This document shows positions 62,918 through 64,000 of a stretch of 64,000 nucleotides of DNA, piece by piece. Origin of the DNA: Cololabis saira (Eukaryota; Chordata; Actinopteri; Beloniformes; Belonidae); contig NC_084592.1 in NCBI RefSeq assembly GCF_033807715.1, positions 22,763,501 to 22,827,500 on the forward strand. Reading direction: 5' to 3'. Positions within the stretch are counted from its first letter, which is position 1. Each line of letters opens with the position of its first letter. Below the pieces are notes generated by a model that did not search any database, was not told the DNA's origin, and was given only the letters and a program-made list of their open reading frames with translations. The position numbers and the translations under genes were made by a program.

Positions 62918-63907
62918 GAGAGAGAGAGAGAAAAAAAAAGAGAGAGAGAGTGAGTTCTTGTGTTTCTCATCTTGATTTGTTTCAAAAGGGGAAGGTCTAC
63001 TCCATTTGTCACCTCTGTGCATTGCAGATTTGTAGTGGGGACAACTTCCAGCCCCCCCACAAGAAGATCCCTTCATCTCAGACCGTCTATAACCTGAACG
63101 GAATCAATGTGGAGAACTACTTGGTGGCCACAGCCAATGATTTCATCAGGAACAGGTGAGATTAATTCGTGTTTACTTGAAGCCATGGTCATGAAGCCAT
63201 TTTCTTATATATTTATATGTCAGAAATGATTTGTATAAATATTCCCTGACTGAACCAAGTGAAATCATGTCCTGACAAGATTCCAATAGTTGTATTTCAC
63301 ATTACATTATGTTTCATCTAGTTTCATCATCTTGATGAGTTAGCCTAGTTTGAAATAGTTTGCAAATAATGTATCTTTTTTTGCTTCATTAATTCAAAGT
63401 ACTCGATTGACCCAAATAAAATATTCTAATTTTCCAATTGCGCATTCAGAAATTTTTTTTTTCTAACTTTCTAACCTCTCACATAAAATTACCCAGCAAG
63501 TTTAACGAAGGTTTGGTGGAATTCTAAAGGTGAATATTTAGGAATCTAATTAAAAGTATAATGCCTCAAGGCATACAACTCTTGGTTGCTCAGCTTGACA
63601 TAAATTAGCCCCTTCTACCTTCTTGGTAGCACTTATCACCGTCACACATTAAACAAAGAGTTCAAGGCGTGTAGCTTGAAATACTTCTTACCTACAAAGT
63701 TAATGTTGGACATTTACTCTGGTTAATAGAGAGAAGCCAGTGGAAAGCACAGTGTGTCACATTAAGTTTCTCGGCAACAACCAGACGTTTTGATCAATAT
63801 GTCCCTTTTGATTTTTCAGGTATGGTGGCTTTGCTTTTGGCATGCCGCTCCCAGCTGACTTACAAATGGACCTCAGGGCAGTACCCAAAAAACGAACGCT
63901 GTCTAAG
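10126..63907 (+). CDS. abca12: ATP-binding cassette sub-family A member 12 (3'-partial, 55 coding exons)
   Basis: Full-size ABCA-class transporter; in mammals ABCA12 moves glucosylceramide-type lipids into keratinocyte lamellar granules, and its loss causes harlequin ichthyosis. Assembled exons give 11,445 nt = 3,815 codons in one frame. Identity rests on diagnostic stretches: the N-terminus [52 protein letters not shown], the membrane-entry block [20 protein letters not shown], and the NBD1 set [39 protein letters not shown]. These fit ABCA12 better than ABCA1/4/7, and the [16 protein letters not shown] block is ABCA12-like. Human ABCA12 is 2,595 aa; this one is already longer mid-gene because ECD1 is hugely expanded. 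The second half (rest of ECD2, TM8-12, NBD2) is beyond 64000. Exon coordinates are in the part entries below. ABCA13 is the main alternative name, less likely. Confidence 0.93.
12225..12550 (+). mobile_element. LINE 3'-end fragment
   Basis: The + strand ends in GGCAATAAACTTCTTTCTGATTCTGATTCTGATTA, the poly(A)-signal plus TTCTGA-repeat tail typical of fish LINE 3' ends (L2/Rex-like). The preceding about 250 bp, rich in C/T, resemble LINE 3' UTR. The left boundary is uncertain. It lies in the abca12 intron just before coding exon 3. Confidence 0.5.
12580..18051 (+). CDS. abca12: abca12 part: proximal ECD1 (coding exons 3-10)
   Basis: Exons 12580-12718, 15225-15355, 15466-15536, 16724-16894, 17002-17195, 17325-17443, 17649-17749, 17905-18051. 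Exon 3 opens with [18 protein letters not shown], the best conserved piece of the ABCA12 N-terminal ectodomain, and ends in a serine-rich stretch. The rest is a mostly helical lumenal domain with N-glycosylation sequons (for example NNVT, NTT, NRT, NNT, NDT, NTS) and spaced cysteine pairs (exon 6: IC...FC with 22 residues between; exon 10: LC...AC with 12 between). All donors are GT and all acceptors AG. Confidence 0.9.
12872..12960 (+). repeat. Possible tRNA-derived SINE head remnant
   Basis: GGCGGGTGGCCTAGTAGTTAAGCC resembles a pol III A-box SINE head (consensus-like GTGGCCTAGTGGTTAAGG). I could not find a convincing B box downstream, so this is a degraded fragment at best. Confidence 0.3.
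13846..14700 (-). mobile_element. Non-LTR retrotransposon (LINE) fragment, RT C-terminus to 3' end
   Basis: On the minus strand, 14700 to about 14545 encodes [16 protein letters not shown]..., then [27 protein letters not shown]. This continues (14543-14322) with [57 protein letters not shown]. These are the hallmark residues after the reverse-transcriptase domain of teleost L2/Rex-type LINEs. Poly-C runs at 14338-14349 and 14622-14640 break the frame. The 3' end lies at 13846-13890 with the AATAAAGTATTCTGATTCTGATTC tail. 5'-truncated and dead; it sits in an abca12 intron. Confidence 0.75.
16207..16340 (-). mobile_element. LINE 3'-tail fragment
   Basis: On the minus strand: GGCGAAATAATTACCCGCAAGGGATAAAAAAGC...AATATTCTATTCTATT, a 3' end of the kind seen in fish LINEs (stop-like GGGATAAA followed by a short tandem tail). 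Short and degraded. Confidence 0.4.
18052..20516 (+). other. abca12 intron (coding exons 10-11) with repeats
   Basis: 2.46-kb intron. Besides the MITE listed separately at 18660-18885, 19320-19395 carries the fish interspersed-repeat phrase TTTATATAGCGCTTTTCACCTGAAG...TCAGAGCGCTTTACAAAG. No coding exon is needed here because exon 10 (phase 0) joins exon 11 in frame, and I saw none. Confidence 0.5.
18660..18885. mobile_element. Inverted-repeat MITE (AGGTGTCAAACT termini)
   Basis: Left arm GGGCCGGTGTCCTGCATGTTTTAGATGTTTCCCTGC pairs with right arm GCAGGGAAACATCTAAAACCTGCAGGGACACCGGCCC, and the outer AGGTGTCAAACT pairs imperfectly with AGTCCGACACC. This is a common teleost hAT-like non-autonomous element (AGGGGTGTCAAACTC type). 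No target duplication could be confirmed by eye. Confidence 0.7.
20517..23949 (+). CDS. abca12: abca12 part: ECD1 (coding exons 11-17)
   Basis: Exons 20517-20683, 21298-21431, 21951-22081, 22724-22888, 23113-23321, 23584-23717, 23835-23949. Each joins in phase to the next. Exon 14 carries another cysteine pair (PAC...LIC, 25 residues between). Exon 16 ends at the donor inside AACT|GTGAGC, so the Cys codon of QPANC is split between exons 16 and 17. Little primary-sequence similarity to mammalian ABCA12 is recognisable here; assignment rests on reading-frame continuity and position between conserved blocks. Confidence 0.87.
20760..20910 (+). pseudogene. Reverse transcriptase fossil (LINE RT motif fragment)
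   Basis: The + strand reads [25 protein letters not shown]..., then [13 protein letters not shown]. This matches the LINE RT pattern GVPQGSILGPLLF..YINDLP..., ..MYADDT.. with a stop codon and the catalytic YADD degraded to YANY. Non-functional debris in the intron between abca12 coding exons 11 and 12. Confidence 0.6.
21577..21611. repeat. Poly(A) tract
   Basis: Run of about 26 A, then C, then AGAAAAAAA, in the intron between abca12 coding exons 12 and 13. It may be the tail of a retroposed sequence, but no body is recognisable upstream. Confidence 0.7.
23950..25051 (+). other. abca12 intron before the giant exon
   Basis: 1.1-kb intron. The segment 24140-24420 (TTTCTGTAGTAGATGTGCTTAGTGTTATTGTCCTGCTGCATTATTCTGCTTTTACC...) resembles the interior of teleost non-autonomous DNA transposons, but I could not define ends. 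Otherwise unstructured. Confidence 0.35.
25052..27670 (+). CDS. abca12: abca12 part: giant ECD1 exon (coding exon 18, 2,619 bp)
   Basis: One uninterrupted exon of about 873 codons (residues about 763-1636), entered by the acceptor CTCTCTAG at 25044-25051 and left by AT|GTGAGT at 27671. Apparent coding extending upstream to 24960 is intron read-through; the phase from the preceding exon (AA|T, Asn) fixes the start. The sequence is leucine- and isoleucine-rich amphipathic helix. I count about 25 N-X-S/T sequons but only five cysteines, grouped as CSEGQNC near 25975-25995 and [14 protein letters not shown] near 26373-26414. There is no transmembrane segment. Human ABCA13 encodes much of its ectodomain in giant exons; ABCA12 of mammals does not to my knowledge. 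Confidence 0.95.
27906..28094 (-). mobile_element. tRNA-derived SINE with target-site duplication
   Basis: On the minus strand the element starts at 28094 with GGCCGCTCGGTGGCGCAGTGGGTTAAGC (A box GTGGCGCAGTGGGTTAAG). It has a B box GGTTTGAGTCC near 28010-28024, about one tRNA length away, then a tRNA-unrelated body ending near 27906. It is flanked by ATCATGAAACCATTT (from 27891) and ATCATAAAACCATTT (from 28096), a 15-bp duplication with one mismatch. Situated in the intron after the giant abca12 exon, antisense to the gene. Confidence 0.8.
28620..31023 (+). CDS. abca12: abca12 part: ECD1 (coding exons 19-23)
   Basis: Exons 28620-28732, 28976-29043, 29202-29350, 29447-29577, 30881-31023. Exon 19 ends in AG|GCAAGT, so its intron starts with GC instead of GT; frame continues perfectly into GNMSLWTSF. 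Exon 21 could also stop at 29307-29308 (CAG|GTAATG), but only the longer form ending at 29350 (AA|GTAAGT) keeps the next exon in frame. The donor of exon 22 (AATG|GTGCGG at 29578) is weak and was chosen because it is the only phase-1 donor near; that border is the least certain. Sequons include NST, NIT, NMS, NQS and NDT. Confidence 0.8.
29666..30286. mobile_element. hAT MITE with perfect 8-bp target-site duplication
   Basis: Terminal inverted repeats TAGGGCTGCACGATT (29666-29680) and AATCGTGCAGCCCTA (30272-30286) are perfect over 15 bp. The flanks are AGTTGCAT at 29658-29665 and AGTTGCAT at 30287-30294, an exact 8-bp duplication as produced by hAT transposases. The 621-bp interior is AT-rich, with internal duplication of AATAAACATCTCTTGTCTT (near 29810 and 30010) and no transposase. 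Lies in the abca12 intron between coding exons 22 and 23. Confidence 0.92.
31024..32294 (+). other. abca12 intron, part before the LTR element
   Basis: AT-rich intronic sequence downstream of coding exon 23 with no recognisable element. A GT-rich pyrimidine stretch follows the donor (31040-31130). Confidence 0.5.
32295..33007 (-). repeat. Left long terminal repeat (element 3' LTR)
   Basis: 713 bp, TG...CA bounded, and apparently identical to 36267-36979 wherever I compared. On the minus strand this is the downstream LTR, preceded by the purine tract at 33008-33020. Confidence 0.92.
34273..34308. repeat. (TA)n microsatellite inside the LTR element
   Basis: About 18 TA units inside the LTR-element interior. 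Confidence 0.9.
35252..35405. repeat. CA/GA-rich low-complexity tract in the LTR element
   Basis: Alternating CACACACA and CAGAGAGT blocks with repeated GCTGCAG phrases, just downstream of CTGCAGCCGCTCG. It produces only low-complexity His/Thr ORFs. Confidence 0.7.
36267..36979 (-). repeat. Right long terminal repeat (element 5' LTR)
   Basis: 713 bp copy of 32295-33007, followed on the minus strand by the primer-binding site at 36246-36263. In the + orientation its right end is only about 250 bp from the abca12 coding exon 37234-37401. Confidence 0.92.
37234..40449 (+). CDS. abca12: abca12 part: ECD1 (coding exons 24-27, including a 948-bp exon)
   Basis: Exons 37234-37401, 37609-37826, 39233-40180, 40343-40449. 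Exon 24 has a cysteine pair (LKC...MWC, 24 residues between). Exon 26 (residues about 1966-2282) is the second oversized exon: helical, with sequons NSS, NIT, NKT, NDT and NAS, and a basic patch [10 protein letters not shown] near 39885-39915 that could be a proprotein-convertase-like site (inference). Exon 24 is the first exon after the 6.2-kb intron that contains the LTR element. Confidence 0.9.
40521..40846 (-). mobile_element. 3'-truncated LINE/retroposed insertion with target-site duplication
   Basis: Flanked by AATTCTGCTGTATAT at 40506-40520 and again at 40847-40861. Just inside the left copy is a T-run followed by CAAATTCTGTTTATTG, which on the minus strand is CAATAAACAGAATTTG then poly(A), a polyadenylated retroposon tail. 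The short body is A/T-rich and non-coding, resembling the 3' UTR of fish L1-type LINEs. In the intron between abca12 coding exons 27 and 28. Confidence 0.65.
41914..45803 (+). CDS. abca12: abca12 part: ECD1 (coding exons 28-33)
   Basis: Exons 41914-42020, 42384-42583, 43347-43423, 44099-44229, 44994-45164, 45639-45803. Exon 28 is followed by GTCCCT, a poor donor; it is accepted because it keeps phase 0 into VCALENTES of exon 29. Exon 29 has VC...LC with 22 residues between the cysteines, and exon 32 has YC...FC with 19 between, continuing the ECD1 cysteine-pair pattern. Exons 32 and 33 are exact multiples of three (171 and 165 nt) in phase 0, so each could be skipped without a frameshift. Confidence 0.83.
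42590..43320 (-). mobile_element. Probable L1-type LINE 3' UTR fragment
   Basis: The left end (TTTTTGACATTTTTATTAGTTTTTGACCATTTGAAACAGACATAAACC) looks like the reverse complement of a LINE 3' tail, and the body is non-coding. It directly follows the donor of abca12 coding exon 29 (42584). No target duplication identified. Confidence 0.3.
44691..44827. repeat. (CCAT)n microsatellite, about 34 units
   Basis: Essentially pure CCAT for about 136 bp in the intron between abca12 coding exons 31 and 32. It gives WMDG / HPSI pseudo-ORFs on either strand, which are artefacts. Confidence 0.95.
46005..50640 (+). CDS. abca12: abca12 part: conserved membrane-proximal ECD1 (coding exons 34-39)
   Basis: Exons 46005-46197, 46938-47077, 47684-47803, 47967-48057, 49698-49877, 50316-50640. 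This is where recognisable collinearity with mammalian ABCA12 resumes: ALCSNG..., [96 protein letters not shown] and the terminal [11 protein letters not shown] just before TM2. Exon 39 contains a fish-side basic/serine-rich insert ([19 protein letters not shown]). The KREAR stretch is a possible furin-like site (inference only). Confidence 0.94.
46198..46937 (+). other. abca12 intron, nothing recognised
   Basis: AT-rich; includes an A-run at 46557-46569. No exon or repeat family recognised. Confidence 0.4.
48058..49697 (+). other. abca12 intron, nothing recognised
   Basis: 1.64-kb intron between coding exons 37 and 38. Frame continues across it (TT..T|CT, Phe-Ser), so no missing exon is required. 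I found no repeat termini or RNA gene. Confidence 0.4.
50895..51090 (+). mobile_element. Possible solo-LTR or promoter/poly(A) cassette
   Basis: A TATA-like CCCATATAAACAA (50951-50963) is followed about 75 bp later by AATAAA (51029-51034) with CTTGAACTCTAAGCCTCTGTG after it, the compact TATA-to-polyadenylation layout of a retroviral-type LTR. Boundaries and target duplication could not be established. Confidence 0.3.
51503..53329 (+). CDS. abca12: abca12 part: TM2-TM6 and cytosolic lead-in (coding exons 40-44)
   Basis: Exons 51503-51617, 51883-52212, 52737-52806, 52894-53028, 53168-53329. Hydrophobic segments: [19 protein letters not shown] (TM2), [13 protein letters not shown] (TM3), [19 protein letters not shown] (TM4), [19 protein letters not shown] (TM5), and [19 protein letters not shown] (TM6). 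The RLHEYMKMMGV coupling helix lies at the exon 40/41 junction. Exons 42 and 43 are separated by an 87-nt intron (52807-52893) that is itself open in frame. Exon 44 ([18 protein letters not shown]) is the usual bridge to NBD1. Confidence 0.95.
52807..52893 (+). other. 87-nt in-frame, stop-free mini-intron of abca12
   Basis: Donor GAAG|GTACAA and acceptor TTCTTTAG|GAATTC. Splicing restores the family-conserved [14 protein letters not shown] junction between TM5 and TM6. The 29 intronic codons contain no stop and two cysteines (CRQC), so retention would insert 29 residues without a frameshift. Confidence 0.85.
53502..57559 (+). CDS. abca12: abca12 part: nucleotide-binding domain 1 (coding exons 45-48)
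   Basis: Exons 53502-53685, 54263-54481, 55321-55517, 57402-57559. ATPase motifs in order: A-loop region LTKVYGDQ, Walker [10 protein letters not shown] (53654-53680), Q-loop [17 protein letters not shown], signature LSGGMKRKL (55373-55399), Walker B LVVLDEP with the catalytic Glu and [11 protein letters not shown]-loop, and H-loop [14 protein letters not shown]. All key residues are intact, so NBD1 should be competent for ATP binding and hydrolysis. His in place of Pro after the first Gly of Walker A is found in other ABCA members such as ABCA1, so it is not damaging by itself. Confidence 0.97.
53738..53828. mobile_element. Short palindromic MITE
   Basis: CACTGGCCACTTTATTAG (53743 on) pairs with CTAATAAAGTGGCCGGTGAGTG at the right end, and ACACTCACC recurs inside. 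This is the well-known fish repeat type with GGCCACTTTATTAG termini. In the intron just after the Walker A exon of abca12. Confidence 0.7.
55518..57401 (+). other. abca12 intron inside NBD1
   Basis: 1.88-kb intron between the Walker B exon and the H-loop exon. 55680-55950 (TTGAGGATTATTATCCTGTTTTGAGATGCAG...GCACATTAGTCC) resembles the interior of non-autonomous DNA transposons, with no ends defined. The rest is unstructured. Confidence 0.35.
58378..63907 (+). CDS. abca12: abca12 part: regulatory linker, TM7 and start of ECD2 (coding exons 49-55)
   Basis: Exons 58378-58611, 58744-58891, 59178-59424, 61884-61973, 62737-62824, 63028-63155, 63820-63907. Exon 49 ends the post-NBD1 regulatory domain ([11 protein letters not shown]) and is followed by a GC donor (AG|GCAAGC at 58612); exon 50 resumes with VFLQL, the ABCA EEVFL junction. 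Exon 51 has [33 protein letters not shown], which is TM7. ECD2 follows with [11 protein letters not shown], a Cys-rich [38 protein letters not shown] and [12 protein letters not shown]. Exon 55 ends in AAG|GTAACT at 63908 and the gene runs off the window. Confidence 0.94.
59425..61883 (+). other. abca12 intron with LINE debris and microsatellite
   Basis: 2.46-kb intron between TM7 and ECD2 exons. It has a G-run at 59951-59960, a GATA/GGAT microsatellite at 60225-60298, and on the minus strand at about 60300-60560 a segment reading [20 protein letters not shown], which resembles the C-terminal end of fish LINE ORF2. No exon is needed, since coding exons 51 and 52 join in frame. Confidence 0.45.
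60225..60298. repeat. (GATA)n/(GGAT)n microsatellite
   Basis: GATAGATAGATAG then GATGGATGGATG units, adjoining ACAGACTTTATTTTCTCC. On the minus strand this is likely the variable 3' tail of the LINE fragment beside it. Confidence 0.8.
62848..62951. repeat. (GT)n(GA)n compound microsatellite
   Basis: About 15 GT units followed by about 40 GA units with an A-run near the end (62931-62939). It fills most of the 203-bp intron between abca12 coding exons 53 and 54. Confidence 0.95.
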
Positions 63908-64000
63908 GTAACTATCGTTCCCACCTCTCCACGACCTGTCTCATTATCACTTTAATTGCTGTGCTGACGAGATGTTAAAAGTTAATATATTACACCCCAA

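Noticed and set aside
62672..63159. RERERE and SLSLSL ORFs
   Set aside because: Products of the GT/GA microsatellite; the real coding here is limited to exons 62737-62824 and 63028-63155.
1..64000. CRISPR arrays, operons or other prokaryotic defence systems
   Set aside because: Spliced vertebrate genes throughout; the direct repeats found are LTRs and microsatellites.

Overview
This is vertebrate nuclear DNA, almost certainly from a ray-finned (teleost) fish. Short conserved coding exons with canonical GT-AG borders are separated by AT-rich introns full of fish-type transposon debris: hAT elements and palindromic MITEs, a tRNA-derived SINE, LINE 3' ends and a young LTR retroelement. All real protein-coding sequence I can support belongs to two genes on the + strand, arranged head to tail.

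(1) 911-6221: the last eight coding exons of pofut2, the ER O-fucosyltransferase that modifies thrombospondin type-1 repeats. The signal-peptide exon lies before the window; the left edge (about 1-704) holds an hAT-type transposon fragment. 6222 to about 10120 is the pofut2 3' UTR and intergenic DNA, with a palindromic MITE at 9488-9926 and a possible untranslated first exon of the next gene ending at 9325.

(2) 10126-63907 and beyond: abca12, a full-size ABCA lipid transporter. I traced 55 coding exons that join in one frame with all splice phases compatible: 11,445 nt, 3,815 codons, from the start Met through TM1, a huge first extracellular domain (ECD1), TM2-TM6, NBD1, the regulatory linker, TM7 and the start of ECD2. 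The rest (end of ECD2, TM8-TM12, NBD2) lies past the right edge. ECD1 is about 2,900 residues, nearly three times that of human ABCA12 (whole human protein 2,595 aa). Much of the excess comes from one 2.6-kb exon (25052-27670) and one 0.95-kb exon (39233-40180), a layout reminiscent of ABCA13.

Accessory DNA sits in the abca12 introns. Clearest are a 4,685-bp LTR retroelement at 32295-36979 (two 713-bp LTRs that look identical, 5-bp target duplication, antisense, no long ORF), an hAT MITE at 29666-30286 with a perfect 8-bp target duplication, a SINE at about 27906-28094 with a target duplication, LINE fragments, and long microsatellites. I see no bacterial-type system, CRISPR array, rRNA or functional tRNA gene. 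The most unusual points are the ECD1 expansion with its recurrent cysteine-pair pattern, an 87-nt stop-free in-frame mini-intron in the membrane domain, two GC-AG introns, and the very young LTR element.
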